This document shows positions 23,081-33,886 of a stretch of DNA of 64,000 nt, piece after piece. The position numbers and the translations under genes were made by a program. The stretch covers positions 1,240,001 through 1,304,000 of the forward strand of contig QUOL01000007.1 of assembly GCA_009761415.1 (NCBI GenBank), given 5' to 3'. How positions within the stretch are numbered: position 1 is the stretch's first letter; every line of letters begins with the position of its first letter. The stretch comes from Sarcomyxa edulis. Its lineage: Eukaryota > Basidiomycota > Agaricomycetes > Agaricales > Mycenaceae. The notes under the pieces are model-generated. The model did not search any database. It had not been told where the DNA came from and was given only the letters and a program-made list of their open reading frames with translations.

Positions 23081-23210
23081 TATGTTCGTCGGTACTGAGG
23101 ATTCCGATATTCTTTCGAAAGGTGTGACTTACCGTCCTATTCGATTTGATCGTTATACTGACAGTATTTGTCTTTGTTCCTCTCCGCTTGTTGACTGATT
23201 TTGGGCTCCA

Positions 23211-26200
23211 GTGTTCATGTTTACTAGGCTGACCGCTGGACCCGATGGCAAGCAAAGTAGAATGGCGATGACGATTCCTGTCCATCGTCTAAACAGTAAT
23301 TACGACTACCTGTCCTGCTATCGTGACTCGAATCCCACGGATGTGCTCGGGGACGAGCGAAATCTCGTCTTGACTGTGTTTCCTTCTGAACTTGTGAAAT
23401 GTTTTCGGTTCATTCAACTGCGCGAGCTTAAAAGGATATGTCTGTTCCATGGAATCAGTACAGGAAAGACAGTTAGATTGGAAGACATACGCACTTCGAT
23501 ATTGATGCATGAATGTGTGTCGTCTTGTTCGGGGGTTACCTATTCGTTTCAAGAACGTCCGAGGGCGAGAACAAACATTGAGTGGAGGTTTATAAGCGGG
23601 GTAGTGGATCCGTCTTCGAGGAGGAGACAGGAAAGGTCGCAAGCTGCCAAGACTGCTGTTCCCGACGTTGACGCCGACCTTGGTGACGAATCTGATACTG
23701 AAAATGATGAAACTTATGACCCTCTCGCCATCGCGTCCGAGGACCTCCGATATTCCATCATTGACGAGTGGCAGACGTCGATGTCATCTTCGTCGATGCG
23801 TCGCAGAGGTTGTGCTGTCTGTGCACGGCTGACTCCCGAGTCTGCAATGGAAAGGTTGAACGCCTCTTCAGTGCCCCTAGAGTTGCTGAGGAATACCGAA
23901 CTTCCGGGACATCTTCTCCCAACCGAGTATGACATTTCGGCATATGATATGGCGATCCTGCACCCTCCTGGGTTGTCGAAAAAGAAGAGTAAAGGCTCTC
24001 TTACGGTGTGTCACGAATGCGCTCATAGCCTACGCAGGCACGTGTTGCCTAAGTTCGCTCTCGCAAATTGGTTGTATTATGGACATTCGGTTCTTCCTGC
24101 GAAAGTGAAGGCCGCCTTCGACGATGTGTCTCCCTTTGACTTGATGTTGGTAGCTCGAGCAAGAGCGAGCAACATATGCTTCCGATTCGGCTCGTATTTT
24201 GGAATCGAAGATGATTCTGAAGGAGAAACAGCTCATGCGGCGTCAAGGGCGAGGAAGGGTGTCAGAGGAAATGTGATGGTCACCCCTTTGGATGCTGCTA
24301 GATTGAGCACGGTTCTGCCTCCGGATCTGGATAGCATTGCGGATACTGTGTGTGCCGTCTTCGTCGGCAAAACTATGCCTTCTCGAGCGTCGATCGCAAA
24401 GTTGGGTCCTGTACTTGTCAGGAAGAGTAGAGTGAAAGTCATGATTGAGTTCCTGTTGCAAGAGAATCCTCATTATCGGATTGTAGACGGATTCCGGGGG
24501 TTTAGCGCTGAAAATTTGAACCGTTTATTCGGAAGGAACAGTGACGATGACGAGGGTGTCCCAACTTCTATGGAAGTTTGTCACTTGCCGCTCAACGACG
24601 CCGTGGAAAGTGCTACGTCTGATCACACACTCCGGAATGAATACGATGCCGGAACGGGTGGTATCCTTATGGAGAATGTGGGTTTTACTATGGGTGACGA
24701 CACGCCGCAGGGATATAGGGAGATGAAGATGAAAGCTTTAGGGCACTGCTTGAGTGGTGGGTTATTTGTATCGTCCCGTCGTGGGACTCAACTCGTACCA
24801 GATTTTGACAACCCATATCTGCTGTCCTGGCTGTTCCCTCACCTAGATCCTTGGGGTATCGGAGGGTTCCATCACCCGAAGCGGCGTGTTCCTATTTCCA
24901 TGGACGAACAGTTGATGCACTTGCTTCAGCTTGAGGGAGGGCGCTTCGAGAGGGATCCTGAATTCGCGTTCGTGTATCATAACATTAGACAAAAGAAACT
25001 GGTCTCTCAGAATGTTCGGTTCAGAGTTCCTCAAAATCGATACAGTCAAATCATCAAAGACTTACTGGATGTGGACGTGGACAGACTTTTCTTGCTACAG
25101 AATATGTTCAAGAAGAATCCAGCGTATCGGCCAGTAGACGAGAAGGACAATTCACTGGTTAGGCTTTTAGCGCACGTCAATATGGTCGGAAGCAACATTC
25201 CAGGTAGCGCTGCTTACAAGGTATCCTTGCGAAACGAGATCAGGGCTGTCATCAATTACAGGGGTACCCCGACACTTTTCGTTACTCTCAATCCTTCTGA
25301 CGTTGACCATCCGCTGGTGCGATTGAATGCCGGTCATGATATCGATCTCGATGACATCGCCCGAGGAGAAGATCTCGACAAGTGGAGTAGAATGCTTCTT
25401 GCAGCAAAAAATCCATGCGCGTGCGCGTTGTTTTTTGATAGCATTATTTCCAGTTTTGTTTCGGTCGTCTTACGGGCTGGGAGCAAACGTGGAGGTCTTT
25501 TTGGTATGTGCTCGACGTACTACGGGACTGTCGAGGCAAATGGTAGAGGGACTTTACACTGCCATATGCTTATATGGCTGCGAGGACATCCTTCTCCCCA
25601 GGTCCTCAGAGACCGTATGAACGAATCTTCGGAATACAAGGAAAGGACGTTCAAATGGTTGGAATCGGTTATCAAGTGCGAACTTCTTGGTACAGAGCAG
25701 GCCGTGATAGAGAGATCGGGGCCTCTTCCTCGACCTAAGAGGAGTTTGGAGACCGGAGACCCCCATCCAGGCACAATTCCTGCGCCTCTGGTCAAGGACA
25801 TGGTTTCTAAACGTCAGTTCGATATAGATTTCGAACAGTTCGTAAATTCCCTTGTGAAGGAGTACAACTGGCACGTCCATACGTCGTCCTGTTGGAAGCA
25901 CCTGAGTCGACAACAAAAACGCGATGACCACAACTGCCGGATGGGTATCGACGGTCATACGTTGTCTGCTACTGTTTTAGATCCCGATACCTTTTCGGTC
26001 CTTTTGAAGAGACTTCATCCGCGAATTGCGGCGTACAATGACGTCGTAATCTTCCTGGTTAAATGCAACATGGATATCAAATTTATTGGTTCAGGGGAAG
26101 CGGCTAAGGCTTACCTCTACTATATCACGGACTACATCACAAAGCCTTCCTTACCCGTCCACGTGGGATTGGCTGCATTGTCATACGCTGTGAAGAAGAC

Positions 26201-29051
26201 CAATTCAAAATTCCCCCGTCCCGGAGGAGATGAGGACTGTTTGCCTGAAGGGTACCGCAAGAGCACCATGATTATTACTGTCAACAGCATGATGGGACAT
26301 CAAGAGATGTCTCACCAACAGGTCATGAGCTATCTAGTTGGGGGTGGAGACCATTACACGCCAGACATATTCCAGACATTGCATTGGGGCGCGTTCAAAG
26401 CATTGGCGAAGCAGTATGACGATACGTCATCGCTCGATGGGAACGGGAACGTCGAAGTGCCATCTGTAGTTTTATCTCTCGGAAGACGGTCCATTACTGC
26501 ATCGAATCAGGTCCTCGATTATATGTTTAGAGGGAGAGAGATTCCTTTTGACGGCATGTGTCTATATGAGTTTGTTGAAAGAGTAATAAAGGTTTCTCTC
26601 CCAGAGTCGTCCAGAGAACTTATCCGCGCTGGCTATAGAGATTCACTTGGTAGAATTTCGGGCGCGTTTTCTGGTCCAGATCATCCTCAATACGACAGCC
26701 ATGTCCTCCGTTTGCGTACCCGGTTCAGTATACCCGTCATCCTAGGTGATAAGATATCTCGAGCCACTGGTGGAATCGATGAATTAGAGTTATGGTCGCG
26801 AGACATTATGACACTGTTTATTCCGTGGAGAAGCATAAGCGGACTGAAACGAGAATATCACGACTGGACCCTTGCTTACGCTGGACGAAATGAAGAGATC
26901 AAACCGAAATATAAACGCATCATCCGGAATCTAAACGTGTTGTTGGAATGTAGAGATGCGCGCGGAGACCTTGCCAGAAAATGGAATGACGAACGAAGAA
27001 AAGACAATAGGAGGTTCGATGTGGACGACGCTATAGAGTCTATGCTCGGATTGGAAGACGACGCGCGAGTTAATGTTTTTGACGCATTCGGAGAAAATGA
27101 GCAGGGATCAGTAGAGCGCCGCGTCGATGAGACTATATCCGCCGAGCTCGGGACTAGAAACAATATAATGCTCGATTATTGTCTCCGCTTGAACGACGTG
27201 TCTTCCTCCTCGCCACCCTTAGTGCGTCTGGGTGAAGTGTCGATGGTATTGGGGCAAGACGAAGAATATATAGCTGGTCAGTCGTCCGTCATGCTAGCTA
27301 TAAAACGCAAGCGTCGTCCTGAACATAATACGGACTCTTCGTTCGAACCTGCCCATCGAAGACCTCGGATAGCAGACAGTGAGGCTCGGGTCTATGTCGG
27401 CTCGGTAGACGCAAGTCAATACCACCCAGGATCAGGAATCGGGGGCGATGCTTTTGACGCACGTCGTACCAATCCGGACTGGAATATCGTTAACGAGGTC
27501 ATTGAAGAGATGAACATGAGTGCGAACTTTGAACAGCGTAGAGCCTTGACGATAATGGCTAAGACTATAATAGAGGGGGGACCCCAATTGCTGATGTATG
27601 TGGCGGGAGTAGGCGGAACCGGAAAGTCGCATCTGATTAAGGCTCTGGTGAAGCTGTTTCAAAAACTGAACCGCAGGGAAGAACTGCTTCTCGGAGCACC
27701 TACTGGAATTGCTGCTGTCCTCATAGGCGGTTATACTCTGCACGCTCTCAGCATGACAAACCCTCATAGAAAATCGAAGGAGATACAAGAGTTGATCTCT
27801 CTATGGAGAGGTGTTCGGTTCCTTATCGTGGACGAGATATCCATGGTGGGGTCGTTGTTCTTGAGCCAGTTCTCTTCTCGTCTGAAACAAGCTATGTCCG
27901 ACGACGCTGCTGCGTCTGGTCGACCATTCGGGGGGGTAAATGTGATTTTCATGGGGGATTTCGGACAGCTGAAGCCCCCTAGACAGCATTCGTTGTTCGC
28001 TTATCAACTTGTCGATAACCCTTCGTTTGAGGAGAGTAAGGATGATAAGGGAATCAGCGCTATGAATGGTGCCTTCCTGTGGAGACAGGTTAACGTGGTT
28101 GTGAAACTGACAAAGAATCATCGTCACCATGAAGATCCTGACTATTCGAACCTCTTAGATCGTATCAGGATGGGTATTTCGCGTCCTAATTCTTCTGTGT
28201 TTCTTAACTCCGCGTTCACTGATGATCTCGAGTTCTTGAGGTCGAGGGAAATCGGGCGTATAGTCGATTCCGATCCTGACTCTTTGCTGGCGTTCCGAGA
28301 TGCTCCTGTCATTGTGGGTAGCAGAGAGATTCGCGATGCTGTTAACGCCAAATACGTGATATTCCATGCTAGACGCCTTCTGCAAGCCGTACACGTGTAT
28401 CACTCTGTGGACTCTATCAAGCGCGCAGCGGTCTCCGGTGCTCTGAGAGCTAAACTTTGGAAAAAAAGCTCACGGGAAAGCAACGACTCTCTCGGACGAC
28501 TTCCTCTATTCTCCGGGATGAAGGTTATGGTCACCGAAAACATAGCGTTTACCAAAGGGGTTGTCAACGGCGTTGAAGGCGTCGTACATGACATAAAGTA
28601 TACGGTTGATCCGGAAGGTAACAGGTTTGCGTCCGTGGTATACATCCGCCTACCGGGCGTCGATATGGGAATACCTGGACTTGAGAGCGGGCTAGTTCCT
28701 ATTTTCCCTGAAACAACTACGTTCGAGTATAAGTATCAGACCGACGAAGGAACAAAAACTCGTACCGTCACTCGTAAACAGTTACCGATTCTTCCTTCTT
28801 ACTCGTATACCGATTTCAAGAGTCAAGGACGCACTCTCGAGCGGGCCATCGTTGACTTGAATACTGCGAGAGGACAGGGTGTATATGTGATGTTGTCTAG
28901 AGTGAAGTCAGCCAAAGGATTGGCCATACTGAGATGGTTTCCTGCCACAAAAGTCTATCAACGACCATCTGAGGATGTGAGGAACGAGCTGCAGCGCGTA
29001 GACTTTCTTGATTCGGTGACAAAGGAAGCTTATGACGCCGGACATCTCTAG
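23211..29051 (+). CDS. Helitron Rep/helicase transposase (RepHel)
   Basis: One uninterrupted frame of 1946 residues. Domains in order: an N-terminal basic/acidic region; a Cys-containing block (RGCAVCARL near 205, CHECAHSL near 270, LPKFALANWLYYG) as in the DUF6570 segment of fungal Helitrons; then the HUH endonuclease. Rep motif 1 is LFVTLNPSDVDHPL (about residue 690), the HUH motif is GTLHCHMLIWL (about 783), and the two-tyrosine motif is YLYYITDYITK (about 968). The SF1/Pif1 helicase follows: Walker A GVGGTGKS (about 1466), Walker B LIVDEISMVG, motif III GDFGQLKPP, motif V YTDFKSQGRTLE and motif VI YVMLSRVKSAKGL. All key catalytic residues are present, so the protein should be competent for rolling-circle transposition. 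No intron and no frameshift suggests recent activity. Confidence 0.95.
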   Translation: MFMFTRLTAGPDGKQSRMAMTIPVHRLNSNYDYLSCYRDSNPTDVLGDERNLVLTVFPSELVKCFRFIQLRELKRICLFHGISTGKTVRLEDIRTSILMHECVSSCSGVTYSFQERPRARTNIEWRFISGVVDPSSRRRQERSQAAKTAVPDVDADLGDESDTENDETYDPLAIASEDLRYSIIDEWQTSMSSSSMRRRGCAVCARLTPESAMERLNASSVPLELLRNTELPGHLLPTEYDISAYDMAILHPPGLSKKKSKGSLTVCHECAHSLRRHVLPKFALANWLYYGHSVLPAKVKAAFDDVSPFDLMLVARARASNICFRFGSYFGIEDDSEGETAHAASRARKGVRGNVMVTPLDAARLSTVLPPDLDSIADTVCAVFVGKTMPSRASIAKLGPVLVRKSRVKVMIEFLLQENPHYRIVDGFRGFSAENLNRLFGRNSDDDEGVPTSMEVCHLPLNDAVESATSDHTLRNEYDAGTGGILMENVGFTMGDDTPQGYREMKMKALGHCLSGGLFVSSRRGTQLVPDFDNPYLLSWLFPHLDPWGIGGFHHPKRRVPISMDEQLMHLLQLEGGRFERDPEFAFVYHNIRQKKLVSQNVRFRVPQNRYSQIIKDLLDVDVDRLFLLQNMFKKNPAYRPVDEKDNSLVRLLAHVNMVGSNIPGSAAYKVSLRNEIRAVINYRGTPTLFVTLNPSDVDHPLVRLNAGHDIDLDDIARGEDLDKWSRMLLAAKNPCACALFFDSIISSFVSVVLRAGSKRGGLFGMCSTYYGTVEANGRGTLHCHMLIWLRGHPSPQVLRDRMNESSEYKERTFKWLESVIKCELLGTEQAVIERSGPLPRPKRSLETGDPHPGTIPAPLVKDMVSKRQFDIDFEQFVNSLVKEYNWHVHTSSCWKHLSRQQKRDDHNCRMGIDGHTLSATVLDPDTFSVLLKRLHPRIAAYNDVVIFLVKCNMDIKFIGSGEAAKAYLYYITDYITKPSLPVHVGLAALSYAVKKTNSKFPRPGGDEDCLPEGYRKSTMIITVNSMMGHQEMSHQQVMSYLVGGGDHYTPDIFQTLHWGAFKALAKQYDDTSSLDGNGNVEVPSVVLSLGRRSITASNQVLDYMFRGREIPFDGMCLYEFVERVIKVSLPESSRELIRAGYRDSLGRISGAFSGPDHPQYDSHVLRLRTRFSIPVILGDKISRATGGIDELELWSRDIMTLFIPWRSISGLKREYHDWTLAYAGRNEEIKPKYKRIIRNLNVLLECRDARGDLARKWNDERRKDNRRFDVDDAIESMLGLEDDARVNVFDAFGENEQGSVERRVDETISAELGTRNNIMLDYCLRLNDVSSSSPPLVRLGEVSMVLGQDEEYIAGQSSVMLAIKRKRRPEHNTDSSFEPAHRRPRIADSEARVYVGSVDASQYHPGSGIGGDAFDARRTNPDWNIVNEVIEEMNMSANFEQRRALTIMAKTIIEGGPQLLMYVAGVGGTGKSHLIKALVKLFQKLNRREELLLGAPTGIAAVLIGGYTLHALSMTNPHRKSKEIQELISLWRGVRFLIVDEISMVGSLFLSQFSSRLKQAMSDDAAASGRPFGGVNVIFMGDFGQLKPPRQHSLFAYQLVDNPSFEESKDDKGISAMNGAFLWRQVNVVVKLTKNHRHHEDPDYSNLLDRIRMGISRPNSSVFLNSAFTDDLEFLRSREIGRIVDSDPDSLLAFRDAPVIVGSREIRDAVNAKYVIFHARRLLQAVHVYHSVDSIKRAAVSGALRAKLWKKSSRESNDSLGRLPLFSGMKVMVTENIAFTKGVVNGVEGVVHDIKYTVDPEGNRFASVVYIRLPGVDMGIPGLESGLVPIFPETTTFEYKYQTDEGTKTRTVTRKQLPILPSYSYTDFKSQGRTLERAIVDLNTARGQGVYVMLSRVKSAKGLAILRWFPATKVYQRPSEDVRNELQRVDFLDSVTKEAYDAGHL
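23211..29051 (+). mobile_element. Helitron (coding core; termini not located)
   Basis: The RepHel gene marks an autonomous-type Helitron. Expected ends (5' TC, 3' hairpin followed by CTRR, insertion between A and T) were searched by eye near the gene and not found with confidence, so the element may be longer than the coordinates given. Confidence 0.7.
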
Positions 29052-29181
29052 TATACGTGTCCCGACAATGTAATACGATCCAGCCCGCTTCGAGTCGCTT
29101 TTGGTATTGGTATCTTCTACCCTGAATCTTCTATAATGAAACCTTGTCATATATATGTAGAGTTAGTAAGAAGATTACTCA

Positions 29182-29872
29182 CTACCACGATACAGAACGA
29201 TAAGACGTTCGAATAGATGCTATTCTACTCTTGAGCCACCTTTCGATTATTTAGTATGCGCCGTACGATGTGTTGCGTTAGTACTTACAAGCCGATAATG
29301 ACATCTACCAAGTGTTTGTCTCCCCACTCCATTTGGATCACCCGTTTGGGATCCTTCTTGGAACACTTGAGCACTACTATGTTACCCATCCAGTGAAGGT
29401 TGTACAGCGTAGCCAAGGACCTGTTCGGGACAGATGATGTCTGATCCGCGGAGAAGAATAATACCATCTCGTTTCTCAAGGCGTAACTAGTTCTGGGGAG
29501 CCTGGTGAGGCGATGGCTCTGATAACCCAAGGGGAATAAGTCCGATATTTGAATGTCTTCTGCCCAGACGTGCGCGTCGTCCAAGTCTTGATCGATGGAA
29601 GCGACTAGGGTTCGGATGGTAGGTCCTCCTGTGGGAAAAATTGTGGTTTTGAATGTCTTGAACTTCGGTATTAGAATGTTAGTGACTCTGTACGGAAGGA
29701 TAAGATAGGACGCAAACTCCTCACTCCTGCGTTCTGGCTGGTTATTGATGAGTTTCTGGCATCTATATCGGCGTTGGTTATAGGTTTCTCGTCGATTTCT
29801 TGGCGGTTGCGCTGGAACAATGAGGCCGTCAAGTGAAACGGTCGGACATAAGTCATCTGGAATAGTTACCAT
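29182..29872 (-). CDS. 'LFPxGY' family protein, copy 1
   Basis: First of three paralogues in 29-35 kb. Two exons (29872-29289, 29239-29182) join in phase to give 213 residues. The N-terminal part is Arg/Gln-rich and variable. The conserved core has ISDLFPLGYQSHRLTRLPRT, then MVLFFSADQ...VPNRSLATLY, then WMGNIVVLKCSKKDPK and VDVIIGL. A final mini-exon begins with WL. Copies 2 and 3 have the same core order and the same phase-2 intron just before a 'W-L/I' exon, so these are descended from one spliced ancestor. I recognise no known domain; predicted soluble, beta-rich. Confidence 0.6.
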
Positions 29873-29879
29873 TGGAGGA

Positions 29880-30251
29880 CAATGTAGACTTCGAACGGAG
29901 CATCAAGTATGTCTCATCGTTTATATACAGAGGGACGGTCCCTTAGGAGACCCAATCGAACTGCGTGGTTCGTCGATGCGTCGAGTTTGTGTTCAGTTGG
30001 TAATTTTCGTCGAAGGCCGAGATTGATCGGGACCGATATTTTGTGCTATTTACCTAGACCCTCTTGCGGTCGGTTTACGGTCTGAGTATATATATAATTA
30101 TTATAACTCAGATTCTCCGGTCCGCTGGAAATTTATGAAGAACCAAATCTGTTGGTTTATTACATTCATGAAAGGCATAATCGAGTACATTTTAGTAACC
30201 TGATAGATGAGTATGGATGTTAAGGGGCTCTAGGTAGACATAAGGCCGGTT
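29880..30251. other. Intergenic between unknown genes
   Basis: AT-rich, no convincing coding frame. The short plus-strand frame 29820-30026 overlaps the neighbouring gene and looks like a shadow. Confidence 0.35.
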
Positions 30252-31607
30252 CTATTTCCCTTTGACTCTGAACATACGCTTCTTCGCTATTGGTTGACTG
30301 AGAACTGAATCATCCGCTTCGTCTAAGCTCCTCTTCTTCCCCGCGGAGGCTGATGATGACGATGCAGAGGCATTATCTGATTCATGTGTGCCGGATTCTG
30401 TGTCTGTGGGTTTCTTCGGGACAACTTCTCCGCTGGATACATTAGAGGGTTCTTCATCGATAGACGTATGCTCTGAATCAGATGCGTCATCATCTATGTC
30501 CTTATAGCGTTGAGTATATATCGTTTATATCAGGAAACGAATACTCACCGTCTGAAGGTGTGATCGCAGTCCCAAGCCTTAGAGGCGTCGCGCTAGGAGG
30601 GAACATGGACCCATCCGTCCTCGAACCGAACGCCGATGGCATGCTTCCGACACGAATCAGGTCTATTAATCGATACTCGGGACCCCAATTATCGTTGCCG
30701 ACAACGAAAGTCGCTGTAAATGAGAACCATATGATATCGCCTATGGCAAATTCGGGAGGGTCGCTGTCTTTTATGTCTATAAGTTTCCCATTCTCGTAGG
30801 CAAGAAGTCTAGGTCTGTCTGGGTTAGAAATCCACTTTGAATTGGCCGGTTCATCGAGTGCCGTCTGGATCCAAGGATGCACATCGTAAGGGACCCTGAA
30901 AGGTTGGCCCTCTCTATGATTGTAGGGCGATTTCTTCGAGAAAATGGGACTAGTCATGAAGAATCGTTCGGTATCCGAGGGTAGTTTTCCGTTCTGCCAC
31001 GACCTCCGAGGTTTGTTTCCTTTGTTGAACTCAGAGTTCTTGGATACATAGAGTTCCAGACCCTGAAGAGAGCGGACAGAAATATTCTGTCAGACAGTGA
31101 AACTCTGTAAAGGTCAAGATTCTGGATGTTTACCTGACCGAGTTTATACAGAGATTTATCGTCCGTCGTATCGAACGTATACGACAGTTCGCACCTGTAT
31201 GACGGTTGGTTCTGTCTATACGCGATGAATAAAATCACTTCCTGCGATGTGGTACAATATAATGGTAACTTACATCCTCGACTCTGTAACCCCGATTGCC
31301 CTTTCGTCCGGCGGAACGAAGTTTCCAGTCTCTAAATTCGATCCCCATCTCCAGAGGGCCGCGTGGACGAGTACTGCTGGAGTATTGGTACCCGTTTTGT
31401 TCATCTAGATGCTCGTTGTGAACGATTATCAGTGCATTGAAACGGTCCGCTTACAATCCATCTTGAGAGAACTCGTCCTGCCTTCGGTTCTATTAGGGGG
31501 GTATCGGTAGATAGTGAGTCTACTGCCCTTGTCAAGGATATGCCGTCTGGACGAAACCGCTTCTTATTCCATTTCGCCAGCGCCTCCAATATCTCGGGGT
31601 TTGACAT
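30252..31607 (-). CDS. Unknown protein with conserved 'GDIIWFSF' domain and basic C-terminus, 373 aa
   Basis: Five exons fit exactly: 31607-31455, 31404-31274, 31215-31134, 31062-30549 and 30493-30252, all GT-AG and in phase. The start is MSNPEILEALAKWNKKRFRP. The second exon gives VLVHAALWRWGSNLETGNFV. The large fourth exon contains PYDVHPWIQTALDEP, RPRLLAYENGKLIDI, and the core FAIGDIIWFSFTATFVVG...LIDLIRVG. The last exon is Ser/Glu/Asp-rich and ends with basic clusters (AGKKRSLDEAD, PIAKKRMFRVKGK) that look like a nuclear localisation signal. I believe proteins with a similar 'GD-V-W-F-F-...-IVRVG' core are frequent in Agaricomycete genomes, without known function. It shares a 340-bp divergent promoter region with the F-box/NTase copy at 31948. 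Confidence 0.62.
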
Positions 31608-31947
31608 ACCAATATAGCGATCAACTATTGAGACTTACCAGAGCGGCCTTCCAGTTCCTTTCTTATAGTGTTACTCTGTTCAGTGAGTGATCTAGTTTTC
31701 TGACCGAAACGTCGAATGCCTTGGTGGTGGTGTCTAGCAAATTTGGACGAGATGGTCTAAAATCGTTGCAGTAAAATGTCGTATAAAATCTGGACGGAAT
31801 GGTCAAATTCCGATCAACTGAGTAAGCACGACGATTTTATATCAGTGACTAGTATTTTGAGAATTACTCTCGAGCCATTTATAACGCATCTGTCAGTCTA
31901 TGTACTGCAGCGATAAGTTCCTTCGTCTGCGATTTGTCTGAAGGTCA

Positions 31948-33003
31948 ATGTCTTCTTTAATCGAGACTGTCCTAACACGTTCTCCTCCTGAATTTCTAGA
32001 AGATTTCTTTTCTCTTTGGCCTATACTCGATGTCTTCAAGATATCCCAAACTTGTTTCCGTATGCGAGCTGTTGTAGGCTCGTATAAGCGCAATATATGG
32101 GATCCAGAACTGTTTTTCTCCCGTTGGTTCGCCGACCCTCTTGCATTCCGATGCCTTCTCGGTCGCTGCGATGCGATTGTATCAGGGTCGCAAGCCTTGC
32201 AGTTCTTTGACAGAACCGAGAACATAGAGAGCGACTTGGATATCTTTATGCGTCCCGCGGGAGTCCTGGCAATGTCTGAGTGGTTGCATGGTGCCGGTTA
32301 CGGGCTTCCCATAGAGCAAGAAGAGTATCTGTTCTGGCGTCTCACTGATGCCGTTCGCGACGACTGCGAAACCCCAAGTTTCCTCCCTATGAATATGAGA
32401 GCAGTCTTCACATTTGCCCGACATGCCCTCCTTTCTGACGGAACATCATATCTCAAACGAATTCAGCTGATTGTCGTGGACATCGACCCTGTAGAGTTCA
32501 TTACTTTTGATTTCCATTCCAGTACGTTGCTCTCATTTATCTCGTGTGCAAACACTCGTCTAACAATGATTGTAGCTGCTGTAATCAACTTCATCACATA
32601 CGACAGAGCCATTTGCGTGTTCCCTCGTTCGACGATTCTGTCGAGAACTTCGTACCTCTGTAGAGAACAGTACGAAGACCCGGCTAGGGCTGCACGGTGG
32701 TTTACCAAGTACCGCAATAGAGGCTTCCGAATGGTTTCCGGGAGAAATCGAGAAGATACTTCGGACATCTGGTTTGGGCGAAGGCGGTTGAGCGATGAGC
32801 GTTCGTGGACTATCAAGTTCGACGGTAAGATATACTCATGCCTTTCCGCGTTTTCACTCGTAATTTTCGTTATCCTAGGAGTCCTTGATATTGGCGTACC
32901 TATGTATCATCCAAGGAACTTCGACTTATCATTTCGAATCGGTCTCGTATACGACCGCCTACTAAGTTACGGAGCGTCCATATCCCTGTGTTCGTCTGTC
33001 TAG
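31948..33003 (+). CDS. F-box/nucleotidyltransferase-fold family protein, copy 3 (motif intact)
   Basis: The least degenerate of the six family members. Three exons: 31948-32521, 32576-32824 and 32879-33003 (two 54-nt in-frame introns). The N-terminus is F-box-like (PPEFLEDFFSLWPILDVFKI, then TCFRMRAVV). It is followed by WDPELFFSRWFADPLAFR and a nucleotidyltransferase-type motif, IVSGSQALQFFDR...SDLDIFM. Here the G-S and D-x-D elements that bind the nucleotide and metal in that superfamily are both present. Next come IQLIVVDIDPVEFI with a possible third acidic residue, FHSTAVINFITYDRAI, and VFPRSTIL. Architecture points to an SCF substrate adaptor carrying an NTase-like fold; whether it transfers nucleotides is unknown. 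Both introns keep the frame, so the unspliced reading is also open. Confidence 0.72.
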   Translation: MSSLIETVLTRSPPEFLEDFFSLWPILDVFKISQTCFRMRAVVGSYKRNIWDPELFFSRWFADPLAFRCLLGRCDAIVSGSQALQFFDRTENIESDLDIFMRPAGVLAMSEWLHGAGYGLPIEQEEYLFWRLTDAVRDDCETPSFLPMNMRAVFTFARHALLSDGTSYLKRIQLIVVDIDPVEFITFDFHSSTLLSFISCANTRLTMIVAAVINFITYDRAICVFPRSTILSRTSYLCREQYEDPARAARWFTKYRNRGFRMVSGRNREDTSDIWFGRRRLSDERSWTIKFDGKIYSCLSAFSLVIFVILGVLDIGVPMYHPRNFDLSFRIGLVYDRLLSYGASISLCSSV

Positions 33004-33385
33004 ATGAGGACATACGCCGGCGCCGTTATGTTATATTGTCAGGTATGTTACCTACCTTTGGTTCTATTCACTATATGTCAATCATTCTTTTAGTAGTAAT
33101 TTCGCGACGTGGACACCTCAAGTATCTAGTTTGATATGTACGTCCTTGAAGTCCAATAGGCGTTGCTACGGATACTCATAGATGTCAAAACAGACTACGT
33201 CTATACAAGTCTACGACTTGAGTTTGGTGTACGCAAGGGTTCGCATATTTAAATGTATAAGTCTCAGTCGCAATGACAGGTGGTAACGAACTGAAGTTCA
33301 ACAAGGGAGTGTATTCGGTAATAATCTGGTTTGGATGAATGACGAAGTATTGAATGTGTGAGCAGTCTACGGTATACCGAATTTA
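33004..33385. other. Intergenic, convergent gene ends
   Basis: No gene-like frame seen; contains the 3' regions of F-box/NTase copy 3 and LFPxGY copy 2. Confidence 0.35.
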
Positions 33386-33886
33386 TCAGATAATCCTTTG
33401 ATGTTTGAGGAAGTCTTCGATCCACCTGTATATAATATTGTCAGCCTGCGAGTTCTTTCAATAGAGAGTGTATAATGTTAACGCTCACATTCCGATCATG
33501 ACGTTGATCATGTCGATTTCGTAGGCTAGGATGTGGCAAGCTTCCTGAGACGCGGAAGTATGGTGCTTTTCGTACTTTGCAACGACGATGTCTCCATGCC
33601 ATACTTGTCCGAATAGAGTGTGGACGGACCTGTTCAACAGGTATGAGGATTTGTTGGATATGAAGATTCGAAGATCCCGTTGAAGCGGGAACGTAGTTCC
33701 GGGTACTTGATCCAGTCTAAAGCTGTAATATCCATAGGGGAAAACGTGGTCGAGGTCGAATAGCTCTGGGTTATGAGTACTGGTCTGGATTCCGGTTTGC
33801 ATCTTGACAATGAACGGTCCTGGACTTGTCGCCGCCACCGGGAACCGTAGACATCTAACGCCGTTAGACATGTGTTGGTTCCACAT
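33386..33886 (-). CDS. 'LFPxGY' family protein, copy 2
   Basis: The reliable part is two exons, 33886-33489 and 33425-33386. The core has LDHVFPYGYYSFRLDQVPGT, then LRIFISNKSSYLLNRSVHTL, then WHGDIVVAKYEKH, and ends VMIGM. The last exon reads MWIEDFLKHQRII. ATG 33886 is used as the start, but two further in-phase exon-like segments lie upstream (about 34040-33935 and 34165-34075). They align loosely with the N-terminal part of copy 3 but lack an ATG of their own. The true 5' end is therefore uncertain; it may be a truncated copy. The downstream neighbour ends only 300 bp away on the same strand. Confidence 0.52.
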
